NCBI RefSeq assembly: GCF_902804475.1
Contig: NZ_CADCSU010000032.1
Span: 1 to 64,000, forward strand
Direction of reading: 5' to 3'
DNA: 64,000 nt
From: Flavobacterium bizetiae
GTDB taxonomy: Bacteria; Bacteroidota; Bacteroidia; Flavobacteriales; Flavobacteriaceae
Below, piece after piece: positions 38,634 through 46,640 of this stretch. How positions within the stretch are numbered: position 1 is the stretch's first letter; each line of letters starts with the position of its first letter. A program made the translations under genes and the position numbers. The notes under the pieces are model-generated. The model had not been told where the DNA came from. It did not search any database and was given only the letters and a program-made list of their open reading frames with translations.

Positions 38634-41480
38634 ATGTCAACTCAAAAACGTCTTTTTCTTCTCGATGCTTATGCACTAATTTTTCGTGGTTATTATGCCT
38701 TTATAAAAAATCCGCGAATTAATTCAAAAGGAATGGATACATCAGCGATCATGGGATTCATGAATTCGCTTTTAGATGTTATTAAACGTGAAAAACCAGA
38801 CCATTTGGCTGTAGCTTTTGATAAAGGCGGAAGCCAATTACGTAACGAAATATTCCCTGAATATAAAGCAAATCGCGACGTTACGCCCGAAGCGATTAAA
38901 ATTGCCGTACCTTATATATGTGAGCTTTTAAAAGCCATGCACATTCCTATTATTCAGGTTGAAGGTTTTGAAGCCGATGATTTGATTGGAACAATTGCCA
39001 AACAAGCCGAAAAAGAGAACTATAAAGTTTTTATGGTAACTCCTGATAAGGATTTTGCACAATTAGTATCAGAGAATATCTTCATGTACAAACCAGCCCG
39101 TATGGGTAATGGTATTGAAATTTGGGGTGTTCCTGAAGTTTTAGCCAAATTTGAAATCGAAAGACCGGAACAGGTAATTGACTTTCTGGGTATGATGGGT
39201 GATGCTGCCGATAATATTCCTGGACTTCCCGGAGTTGGAGAAGTAACAGCCAAGAAACTTTTGAAAGAATTTGGAACAATGGAAAATCTTTTAGCGAATA
39301 CAGATAAGCTGAAAGGAAAAATGAAAGAGAATATCGAAGCTAACAAAGAGAAAGGATTACTTTCTAAAACATTAGCCACAATATTATTAGATTGCCCGGT
39401 AACTTTTAATGAAGATGATTACGAGTTAACCCGTCCTGATATCGAAAAAACTGACGCTATTTTTCAGGAATTGGAATTTAGAAGAATGGCAGAACAATTT
39501 GATAATTTATTCAAAGTGGGTGGCGGAAATGAACTTGCAAATACATCACAGTCAGCAGACCCTAAATTATATAAAAAACCACAACCTAAAAACGAGGATC
39601 AATTTGATCTTTTTGGAGGCGGTGCCACTACAGATGAAAACACTGAAGAAAGAACTTCATTTTACAATACTTTAGAAAATACACCTCACTCCTATCAGGC
39701 TATTGAAGGCGATTTAGGAATTAAATTACTAATTCAAAATTTACAAAAACAGACTGCTGTTTGTTTTGATACTGAAACTACTGGTTTAGATGCTTTGCAT
39801 GCTGAATTGGTAGGAATGTCTTTTGCTTACGAAAAAGGAAAAGCATTTTACGTTCCGTTTCCGGAAAGTCAGGAAGAAGCTCAGATTTTAGTAGATAAAT
39901 TTAAACCATTTTTTGAGAATGAAAACATCGAAAAAATTGGTCAGAATTTAAAATACGATCTCAAAATCCTTTCGAATTATGGCGTTGCTGTAAAAGGAAA
40001 ACTTTTTGATACGATGATAGCGCATTATTTGATTAATCCGGATATGCGTCATAATATGGATATTTTAGCCGAAACGTATTTAAAATATTCTCCAAAATCA
40101 ATTGAAACTTTAATTGGCAAAAAAGGTAAAAACCAAATCACAATGCGTGACGTAGCTCTTGAAGACATCAAGGAATATGCTGCTGAAGATGCCGATATTA
40201 CATTACAATTAAAAGAGCTTTTTACTACTGAATTAGACAAAACTGAAACTAAAAAGTTATTTGACGAAATCGAAATTCCGTTAGTAAGCGTTTTAGCCGA
40301 CATGGAAACAGAAGGAATTCGGTTAGATGTTGAGTTTTTAAGTGTAATGTCTAAAGAAATGGACATTGAGATTAAATCTCTCGAAGAAAAAATATATGAG
40401 ACTGCCGGTGAGAAATTTAATCTTGCCTCTCCAAAACAATTAGGAGATATTTTATTTGATAAAATGAAAATTGGCGGAGCTAAACAAAAGAAAACCAAAA
40501 CTGGTCAATATGCGACTGGCGAAGAAGTTTTAACGTATTTGGCGAACGACAATCCAATTGTAAAACAAATTCTGGATTGGCGTCAGATGGTAAAACTTCA
40601 AAGTACTTATATTTTGGCTTTACCGGAACAAGTAGACAAAAAAACTTTGCGTGTTCATACTGATTATATGCAAACTGTTGCTGCAACAGGACGTTTGAGT
40701 TCTAATAATCCGAACTTACAAAATATCCCGATTCGTACTGAAAGAGGCCGCCAGATTCGTAAAGCTTTTGTCGCTCGCGATGAAAACCATACTTTAATCT
40801 CTGCCGATTACTCGCAAATAGAATTAAGAATTATTGCCGCTTTAAGTGGTGAAGAAAATATGATTGCCGCTTTCCAGAACGGAGAAGACATTCACAAAGC
40901 TACTGCTGCAAAAGTATTCGATGTACCGTTAGACGAAGTTTCACGCGAACAAAGAAGCAATGCCAAAACGGTAAACTTTGGTATTATATATGGTGTTTCT
41001 GCTTTTGGGTTAAGTAATCAAACTTCATTATCCCGTAGCGAAAGTGCTGCCTTGATCGAAGCGTATTACAAAACATACCCAAGATTACGTTCCTATATTA
41101 ATGAACAAATAGAGTTTGCACGCGAAAAAGGTTACGTACAAACTATTCTTGGTCGTCGTAGATATTTAAAAGACATTAATTCTGCAAATGCTGTAGTTCG
41201 TAGCGCCGCAGAAAGAAATGCCGTAAACGCACCAATTCAGGGAAGCGCTGCCGATGTTATTAAAATCGCGATGATCAACATTCATAAAAAATTAAAAGAA
41301 GAAAACTGGAAATCTAAAATGTTACTTCAGGTACATGATGAGCTTGTGTTCGATGTTCACAATGATGAACTAGAAAAAATTCAACCAATGATTAAACACG
41401 AAATGGAAAATGCATTTATGATGAGCGTTCCTTTAGATGTTGAACTTGGTTTAGGTAAAGATTGGTTAGAAGCGCATTAA
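38634..41480 (+). CDS. polA: DNA polymerase I
   Basis: PolA does repair synthesis and Okazaki fragment processing. The ATG at 38634 gives 948 residues starting MSTQKRLFLLDAYALIFRGY; an upstream in-frame TTG at 38592 is rejected. All three activities look present. The 5'-nuclease domain (1 to about 290) has LAVAFDKGGSQLRNEIFPEYK. The 3'-5' exonuclease domain (about 350-540) keeps the metal ligands FDTETTGLD and YAAEDADI, so proofreading is probably active, unlike in Taq-type enzymes. The polymerase domain has SADYSQIELRIIAALSG, RSNAKTVNFGIIYG and QVHDELVFDV. Confidence 0.97.
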   Translation: MSTQKRLFLLDAYALIFRGYYAFIKNPRINSKGMDTSAIMGFMNSLLDVIKREKPDHLAVAFDKGGSQLRNEIFPEYKANRDVTPEAIKIAVPYICELLKAMHIPIIQVEGFEADDLIGTIAKQAEKENYKVFMVTPDKDFAQLVSENIFMYKPARMGNGIEIWGVPEVLAKFEIERPEQVIDFLGMMGDAADNIPGLPGVGEVTAKKLLKEFGTMENLLANTDKLKGKMKENIEANKEKGLLSKTLATILLDCPVTFNEDDYELTRPDIEKTDAIFQELEFRRMAEQFDNLFKVGGGNELANTSQSADPKLYKKPQPKNEDQFDLFGGGATTDENTEERTSFYNTLENTPHSYQAIEGDLGIKLLIQNLQKQTAVCFDTETTGLDALHAELVGMSFAYEKGKAFYVPFPESQEEAQILVDKFKPFFENENIEKIGQNLKYDLKILSNYGVAVKGKLFDTMIAHYLINPDMRHNMDILAETYLKYSPKSIETLIGKKGKNQITMRDVALEDIKEYAAEDADITLQLKELFTTELDKTETKKLFDEIEIPLVSVLADMETEGIRLDVEFLSVMSKEMDIEIKSLEEKIYETAGEKFNLASPKQLGDILFDKMKIGGAKQKKTKTGQYATGEEVLTYLANDNPIVKQILDWRQMVKLQSTYILALPEQVDKKTLRVHTDYMQTVAATGRLSSNNPNLQNIPIRTERGRQIRKAFVARDENHTLISADYSQIELRIIAALSGEENMIAAFQNGEDIHKATAAKVFDVPLDEVSREQRSNAKTVNFGIIYGVSAFGLSNQTSLSRSESAALIEAYYKTYPRLRSYINEQIEFAREKGYVQTILGRRRYLKDINSANAVVRSAAERNAVNAPIQGSAADVIKIAMINIHKKLKEENWKSKMLLQVHDELVFDVHNDELEKIQPMIKHEMENAFMMSVPLDVELGLGKDWLEAH

Positions 41481-41526
41481 TTTATTTTAGATTTTTGATT
41501 GTAGATTTTAGATTTCTACCCAATCT

Positions 41527-41627
41527 TGTCATTTCGACGAAGGAGAAATCTTCGCAAGGTAACTCCGCAATGAGAATCCAATCTTTGTCGAGCTTCTCAC
41601 GAAGATTTCTCCTTCGTCGAAATGACA
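41527..41627. repeat. Palindromic element, GTCATTTCG family
   Basis: A perfect 28-bp inverted repeat (41527-41554 with 41600-41627) surrounds a 45-bp loop, in the spacer between convergent polA and lacI-type genes. The arm starts TGTCATTTCGACGAAGGAG. Related arms occur at 60927, 61001 and 61060. Confidence 0.9.
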
Positions 41628-41643
41628 AAAAATGCACAAACAA

Positions 41644-41677
41644 AAAAAAGACTATCCTTTCGGATAGTCTTTTTTTA
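41644..41677. terminator. Bidirectional terminator between polA and the LacI-type gene
   Basis: A 9-bp stem (AGACTATCC at 41649-41657 with GGATAGTCT at 41662-41670) is flanked by an A-run and a T-run, so it can serve both converging transcripts. Confidence 0.9.
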
Positions 41678-41692
41678 TACACATATTGTGTT

Positions 41693-42718
41693 TTATTTTT
41701 TTCTAGTCGATTCTCTTTCTTTCAACTTCGTCTTAATAACGATAGTTTCGTAATCAGAAGTTTCTTCTTCAGACTCTTCTAAACGTTTAATCAATTGCTT
41801 AGCGGCAACTTCTCCAATTTCGATTCCGTGTTGACTTACGGTTGTTAAACTTGGTGATAAACGTCTTGAAGCTAAAATTCCATCGGCAAAACCAATGATC
41901 GAAATATCTTCAGGAACTTTATATCCTTTTTTCAAACTCACACGTAATGCAGCAACTGAATCATTTTCATCCAAAGCAAAAATAGCGTCGATTTTGTTAT
42001 CGAAAATAGCATCAATTTTAGCTTTCATATCATCCTCAGAATCGGTACGTAGAATAATTTTTTCGTTTACCGGAATATTATTATCAGCCAAAGCTTTTAA
42101 ATATCCATCTGCTCTTAATTTTCCAACACTTAAATTATCAACCGAAGAAATTAAGGCGATATTTTTACATCCTAAATTAATCAAATGCTGCGTTGAATTT
42201 AAAGCCGAATCGAAATCATCAACTACCACTTTATCACATTCTACTTCATCAGCAATACGATCAAACATCACGATTGGAGTTCCGTCGTTTATAATTGCAG
42301 AGAAATGAGTATAGTCCTGTAATTTTTGAGCCTCTTCAGAAACAGACAAAATGAATCCGTCAATTGTTCCGTTACTCAACATTTCAAGCGTATGAATTTC
42401 TTTCTCTAAAGATTCGTTCGAAATACATGTAATTACGTTATATCCTTTTTTATCGGCTACTTTTTCGATACCACTAAACACCTTAGCAAAAAAGGAGTTT
42501 AATATATTAGGTATAATTACACCAATTGTTTTCGTTTTACGGTTCTTTAAATTTAAACCAATAACATTCGGCTTATAATTTTTGAGTTTGGCATACTCCT
42601 TAATCTTCACCTTCGTTTGCTCACTAATCTCCGGACTGTCATTTAACGCCTTAGAAACTGTAGAAACAGAAACACCTAATTCTTTCGCAATTTGTTTTAG
42701 AGTTGCTTTAGCTTTCAT
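41693..42718 (-). CDS. LacI-family transcriptional regulator
   Basis: The 341-residue repressor has an N-terminal helix-turn-helix (TLKQIAKELGVSVSTVSKAL) with the hinge segment KLKNYKPN, and a periplasmic-binding-protein-like effector domain (TIGVIIPNILNSFFAKVFSG). The effector is probably a sugar, but no sugar gene is adjacent; the divergent neighbour is a ferritin-like gene. In Bacteroidota such regulators often act on distant operons. Confidence 0.94.
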   Translation of the reverse strand: MKAKATLKQIAKELGVSVSTVSKALNDSPEISEQTKVKIKEYAKLKNYKPNVIGLNLKNRKTKTIGVIIPNILNSFFAKVFSGIEKVADKKGYNVITCISNESLEKEIHTLEMLSNGTIDGFILSVSEEAQKLQDYTHFSAIINDGTPIVMFDRIADEVECDKVVVDDFDSALNSTQHLINLGCKNIALISSVDNLSVGKLRADGYLKALADNNIPVNEKIILRTDSEDDMKAKIDAIFDNKIDAIFALDENDSVAALRVSLKKGYKVPEDISIIGFADGILASRRLSPSLTTVSQHGIEIGEVAAKQLIKRLEESEEETSDYETIVIKTKLKERESTRKK

Positions 42719-42745
42719 TTAAAAATAATTTTTATGTAATTAATA

Positions 42746-42778
42746 CAAATATAGTAGAATTACCTAAAATAAAACAAA
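42746..42778 (-). promoter_or_regulatory. Promoter of the LacI-family gene
   Basis: On the minus strand TTTG (42775-42778), 21 nt, then TATATTTG (42746-42753), 28 bp before the start codon. Confidence 0.65.
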
Positions 42779-42867
42779 AAACACCTACCAGTATTTGAAT
42801 TTGTAAGGTCTTTTTAAAATAATTTTAAAATAGTGCCATTTTTCAAAACCGCCTCTCTTAAAATTAC

Positions 42868-42894
42868 GTTAATAACTTAATACATGTTATTAAC
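42868..42894. promoter_or_regulatory. Operator-like interrupted palindrome upstream of the ferritin-like genes
   Basis: GTTAATAAC (42868-42876) and GTTATTAAC (42886-42894) are perfect reverse complements separated by nine bases, and end 21 bp before the ATG of the first ferritin-like gene. The geometry suits a dimeric regulator. Which protein binds is unknown. Confidence 0.5.
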
Positions 42895-42915
42895 CTTTTT
42901 TAAAAAACCTAGATT

Positions 42916-43662
42916 ATGAAAAACGAAGTTAAAATTCATGAAGTTGATCCTTCATTGAATAACAGAAGGAGCTTCTTAAAGCTCAGTGGCTTAGCACTAG
43001 CAGGCGCAGGTCTTGTAATAGCTGGCTGCAGCGACAATGATCATGATAACGATATGGAAGACACATCATTACCAGGTGTAAAAAATGGTGTTTTTGATTT
43101 AGGCTCTGGAGATTTTGGAGTATTAACTTATGCGTATGCTCTTGAACAACTAGAAGCCGACTTTTATACTAAAGTTGTAAACTCTACAAGTTTTAATACT
43201 ACATTTAATGATATTGAACGTCAGGTTCTAACTGATTTGTATCATCACGAAGTAATTCACAGAGATTTTTTCAAAGCTGCTTTATCCGGGGCACTACCAA
43301 ATCCAAGTGCGCAATTACTTCCTACTTTAGCTTTTAATTATGGTTCTTTAAATTTCAACAGCCGTACTGAAGTTCTTGCTACAGCAAAAGCTTTAGAAGA
43401 TACAGGAGTTGCTGCTTATAATGGAGCCGGAAAACTAATTAAAAGCGCCGACTATTTACTATTAGCAGGAAAAATTGTTTCGGTAGAAGCCCGACATGCA
43501 TCCGCTATTAGAAGTTTGATCAATCCTAATTCTAAGGATTTTGCTGGTGATGATATTATAAGTACATCAACTGGTTTGGATGTTGCTAAAGATCCTTCTA
43601 AAATTTTACCAATTGCCGGAGGTTTCATTACTACAAAATTTACTGCCAAATATTTACCTTAA
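42916..43662 (+). CDS. Tat-exported ferritin-like lipoprotein
   Basis: The 248-residue protein starts with a twin-arginine motif (NRRSFLKLSG, residues 16-25), a hydrophobic stretch and a lipobox AGC at about 36-38, so it is probably exported folded and lipidated. The mature part is a ferritin-like four-helix domain with metal-ligand pattern residues in ALEQLEADFY, HHEVIHRDFF, ALEDTGVAAYNG and SVEARHAS. The family (ferritin-like, desiccation-related) has no settled function; di-iron binding is inferred from E and ExxH residues. It is followed 26 bp later by a homologous gene. Confidence 0.87.
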   Translation: MKNEVKIHEVDPSLNNRRSFLKLSGLALAGAGLVIAGCSDNDHDNDMEDTSLPGVKNGVFDLGSGDFGVLTYAYALEQLEADFYTKVVNSTSFNTTFNDIERQVLTDLYHHEVIHRDFFKAALSGALPNPSAQLLPTLAFNYGSLNFNSRTEVLATAKALEDTGVAAYNGAGKLIKSADYLLLAGKIVSVEARHASAIRSLINPNSKDFAGDDIISTSTGLDVAKDPSKILPIAGGFITTKFTAKYLP

Positions 43663-43688
43663 TCTTAACTAGCTAAAACTTAGAAATT

Positions 43689-44501
43689 ATGAATATTTTA
43701 AAATTTATAGAAACATTTACTGATGACAGCTTAATGAGAAGCACTGGCTCTAGAAGAGATAGTTTTAATCAGTTTGGAAACATAGGAAAAACTTTGGCAT
43801 ATGCATCAATCCCATTTGGATTATCTGCTATGGCTAATAAAGCATTAGCAAAAGATATTACTGCAACACCGGCTACACCTATCGGAGCTTTGCAATTTGC
43901 ATTGACCTTAGAATACCTGGAAAACGAATTTTATGCTATGGCATTAGATTCAGGAGTAATTCCTGCATCAGAAAATGGCGGGCGGGATTTAAAAGTTTTT
44001 CAGCAAATAGCAGCACATGAGTCAAGTCATGTTAAATTTTTAATTGCAGGATTAGGAGGACCGGGAGGCGCAAACTTCGTTGCTAAACCTACTTTTGATT
44101 TTACCGTTGGCGGAGCTTTTGATCCGTTTGGCAACTATCAAACCTTTTTAGCATTGGCACAAGCTTTTGAAGACACAGGAGTAAGAGCATACAAAGGTCA
44201 GGCAGGAAATTTAATTTCTACACCGGACTTATTGACTGCTGCACTACAAATTCATTCTGTAGAAGCGCGTCATGCCTCTGAAGTACGAAGACTACGCGGA
44301 TTAAAAGGATGGATTACAAATGACGAAAGAGGCGCAGGAATGCCATCTGCAACACAAGCAGTTTATGCTGGCGAAGGAGTAACTGTTCAGGCAGGATTCA
44401 ACACTGCCGCAGCATTTGGAGCTGCCGCAGGATCAGAAGCTTACGACGAGCCACTTAACACACAACAAGTTGTTGATATTGCCAATTTATTCATTGTTTA
44501 G
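43689..44501 (+). CDS. Second ferritin-like exported protein
   Basis: The 270-residue protein is homologous to the preceding one: LEYLENEFYAMALDSG, HESSHVKFL, AFEDTGVRAYKG and SVEARHASEVRRL reproduce the same helix and ligand pattern. A possible twin-arginine segment (SRRDSFNQFG) precedes a weakly hydrophobic stretch ending ALA, but there is no lipobox. It is 26 bp downstream of its paralog, certainly co-transcribed, and followed by a terminator. A periplasmic heteromer of the two is plausible. Confidence 0.85.
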   Translation: MNILKFIETFTDDSLMRSTGSRRDSFNQFGNIGKTLAYASIPFGLSAMANKALAKDITATPATPIGALQFALTLEYLENEFYAMALDSGVIPASENGGRDLKVFQQIAAHESSHVKFLIAGLGGPGGANFVAKPTFDFTVGGAFDPFGNYQTFLALAQAFEDTGVRAYKGQAGNLISTPDLLTAALQIHSVEARHASEVRRLRGLKGWITNDERGAGMPSATQAVYAGEGVTVQAGFNTAAAFGAAAGSEAYDEPLNTQQVVDIANLFIV

Positions 44502-44523
44502 CAAAAACAATTCTAAATATTGA

Positions 44524-44560
44524 ACCACCTTCGCGTTATTGTGAAGGTGTTTTTTTTTTA
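44524..44560 (+). terminator. Terminator after the ferritin-like pair
   Basis: The stem CACCTTC (44526-44532) pairs with GAAGGTG (44543-44549) and is followed by a run of T. Confidence 0.85.
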
Positions 44561-44620
44561 TTGTTTTAAATACAAAACTGACACGCTGATTTTCAGCATA
44601 TAAAATATTCTTTTAAGGTA

Positions 44621-44651
44621 TTTGGTTTTAAAATAATTAATTGTACTTTTG
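44621..44651 (+). promoter_or_regulatory. Promoter of rplM-rpsI
   Basis: TTTG (44621-44624), 19 nt, then TACTTTTG (44644-44651), 43 bp before the rplM ATG. The expected start of the RNA coincides with a small hairpin (CATCCC at 44652-44657 with GGGATG at 44666-44671) that could be a ribosomal-protein leader. Confidence 0.72.
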
Positions 44652-44694
44652 CATCCCATTTATTGGGGATGGAATGTTTAATTAAAATAATATT

Positions 44695-45150
44695 ATGGAC
44701 GCATTAAGCTACAAGACAATTTCAGCTAGCAAAGCCACTGTAACTAAAGAGTGGATTGTTGTTGATGCAGAGGGTCATAACTTAGGTCGTCTTGCTTCAA
44801 AGGTTGCAATGATCTTAAGAGGTAAGTACAAGCCAAGTTACACACCACACGTTGACTGTGGAGATAACGTAATTGTTATCAACTCAGAAAAAATTAACCT
44901 TACAGGTACAAAAATGAATGACAAAATTTACATGCGTCATACAGGTTACCCAGGAGGACAAAGAACTTTAACTGCTAAAGTATTGCAATCTAAAAACCCT
45001 GCATTATTAGTAGAAAAAGCTGTAAAAGGAATGTTACCTAAAAATAAATTAGGTGCTGAACTTTTTAGAAATCTAAATGTTGTTGTAGGATCTGAGCACA
45101 AACAAGGAGCTCAAAAACCTAGAACTGTTAACCTAAACGATCTTAAGTAA
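44695..45150 (+). CDS. rplM: 50S ribosomal protein L13
   Basis: The 151-residue large-subunit protein has the L13 core: WIVVDAEGHNLGRLAS, YTPHVDCGDNVIVINS, and MRHTGYPGGQ, which holds the HTGYPGG signature. It is first in the conserved rplM-rpsI pair; its stop shares one base with the rpsI start (TAATG). A hairpin in the short leader may mediate autoregulation. Confidence 0.98.
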   Translation: MDALSYKTISASKATVTKEWIVVDAEGHNLGRLASKVAMILRGKYKPSYTPHVDCGDNVIVINSEKINLTGTKMNDKIYMRHTGYPGGQRTLTAKVLQSKNPALLVEKAVKGMLPKNKLGAELFRNLNVVVGSEHKQGAQKPRTVNLNDLK

Positions 45151-45536
45151 TGGGAGTTATTCACAAAATCGGTAGAAGAAAAACCGCTGTTGCACGTGTA
45201 TATGTTTCTGAAGGAACAGGAAAAATCACTGTAAACAAAAAAGAATTCGCAACTTACTTTCCAACTGCAACTTTACAATACAAAGTTTTACAACCATTGT
45301 CTATGACAGAAAATGTAAACAACTTTGATGTAAAAGTAAACGTTTACGGAGGTGGTTCAACTGGTCAGGCAGAAGCTGTAAGAATGGCATTAGCACGTGT
45401 TATGTGTGAAGTAAATGCTGAAAACAGAGGTATCCTTAAACCAGAAGGTTTATTAACAAGAGATCCAAGAATGGTTGAACGTAAGAAATTCGGTCAGAAG
45501 AAAGCTCGTAAGAGATTCCAATTCTCTAAACGTTAA
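45150..45536 (+). CDS. rpsI: 30S ribosomal protein S9
   Basis: The 128-residue small-subunit protein is recognisable from IHKIGRRKTAVARVYVSEG, VYGGGSTGQAEAVRMALAR and the basic C-terminus KKARKRFQFSKR that reaches the P-site tRNA. It is translationally coupled to rplM. Confidence 0.98.
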   Translation: MGVIHKIGRRKTAVARVYVSEGTGKITVNKKEFATYFPTATLQYKVLQPLSMTENVNNFDVKVNVYGGGSTGQAEAVRMALARVMCEVNAENRGILKPEGLLTRDPRMVERKKFGQKKARKRFQFSKR

Positions 45537-45599
45537 TATTACCTGTCTTGTTCAATTAGGACAAGACATGATCAATTATTTATTGAAATTAAAAAACAC

Positions 45600-45712
45600 A
45601 GTTGTTGTTGCTCTCCTATCGAGGTAGGAAATAGTTTAGCATCTAAATGTATAAAGCCTGGGAAACCGCCATTTATACATTGCTAATCAACAGAACGTAA
45701 ACTAGTACAAAA
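45600..45712 (+). ncRNA. Structured leader of rpsB, candidate ribosomal-protein autoregulatory RNA
   Basis: The spacer between rpsI and rpsB contains a strong stem-loop: a perfect 10-bp stem (45646-45655 with 45672-45681) capped by GCCTGGGAAACCGCC, itself able to form GG-GAAA-CC, and extended below by AGC (45638-45640) with GCT (45682-45684) across a bulge. A second small hairpin (CCTA...TAGG) lies near 45615-45628. No T-run follows, so it is not a terminator; it ends 29 bp before the rpsB ATG. S2 autoregulates rpsB-tsf in other bacteria, so a similar role is a reasonable inference. Confidence 0.55.
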
Positions 45713-46504
45713 ATGGCAAACAAAATAGAAGTAAAAGACTTACTAGAAGCAGGTGTTCACTTTGGACACATGACTAGAAAATGGGACCCAAACATGGCCC
45801 CTTACATTTATATGGAGCGTAATGGTATTCACATTATCAATCTATATAAAACTGCAGCTAAAATTGAAGAAGCTAACGAAGCTTTGAAAAAAATCGCTGC
45901 ATCAGGTAGAAAAATCTTATTCGTAGCTACCAAAAAACAAGCAAAAGACATCGTTGCTGAAAAAGCAAAAGCTGCAAACATGCCTTACATCACTGAAAGA
46001 TGGCCTGGTGGAATGCTAACTAACTTTGTAACTATCAGAAAGGCAGTTAAAAAAATGTCTTCTATTGATAAAATGAAGAAAGATGGTACTTTCATGACGT
46101 TATCTAAAAAAGAGCGTTTGCAAGTTGATCGTCTACGTGCGAAACTAGAGAAAAACTTAGGTTCAATTGCTGACATGTCTAGACTACCAGCTGCATTGTT
46201 CGTAGTAGATATCAAAGCTGAACATATCGCAATAAAAGAAGCACAAAAATTAAACATTCCAGTTTTCGCAATGGTTGATACGAATTCTGACCCAAGAGAG
46301 GTTGATTACGTTATTCCTGCAAATGATGATGCTTCTAAATCAATTGACAAAATTTTATCTTTAGTTACTGCTGCTGTAATCGACGGTCTTTCTGACAGAG
46401 GTTCTGACAAAGAAACTGAAGCTACAACAGAAGAAGCTACTGCTGCTCCTGCTGTAGAAGCTGCGCCAGCTGTTGAAGCTGCTGCTCCTGCAACTGAAGA
46501 ATAA
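45713..46504 (+). CDS. rpsB: 30S ribosomal protein S2
   Basis: The 263-residue protein has the S2 features: DLLEAGVHFGHMTRKWDPNM, IYMERNGIHIINLYKT, RWPGGMLTNF and PVFAMVDTNSDP. The last 35 residues are an Ala/Glu-rich tail (ATEEATAAPAVEAAPAVEAA), common in Bacteroidota. It is followed by tsf after a 136-bp spacer that holds an inverted repeat. Confidence 0.98.
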   Translation: MANKIEVKDLLEAGVHFGHMTRKWDPNMAPYIYMERNGIHIINLYKTAAKIEEANEALKKIAASGRKILFVATKKQAKDIVAEKAKAANMPYITERWPGGMLTNFVTIRKAVKKMSSIDKMKKDGTFMTLSKKERLQVDRLRAKLEKNLGSIADMSRLPAALFVVDIKAEHIAIKEAQKLNIPVFAMVDTNSDPREVDYVIPANDDASKSIDKILSLVTAAVIDGLSDRGSDKETEATTEEATAAPAVEAAPAVEAAAPATEE

Positions 46505-46513
46505 ATCAAATTT

Positions 46514-46611
46514 AAATTCCAAATTTTAAATTCTAAAATCCAAACACAAATTAAAAACGTTATGTTGATAATTTAATAAAATTGGAGTTTAGAATTTAAA
46601 AGATGGAATTT
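46514..46611. repeat. Inverted repeat between rpsB and tsf
   Basis: A 30-base arm (46514-46543) matches the reverse complement of 46582-46611 at 27 positions. It is made of AAATTCCA and TTTTAAATTCTAAA units like other spacers here. It fills most of the rpsB-tsf gap and would form a long hairpin in the operon mRNA. Confidence 0.8.
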
Positions 46612-46640
46612 TTACTTTTAACATTAAAATTCAAAATATT

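Noticed and set aside
41482-41682. Possible small protein between polA and the LacI gene
   Set aside because: The frame reads through the 28-bp palindrome and terminator; it is a by-product of the repeat.
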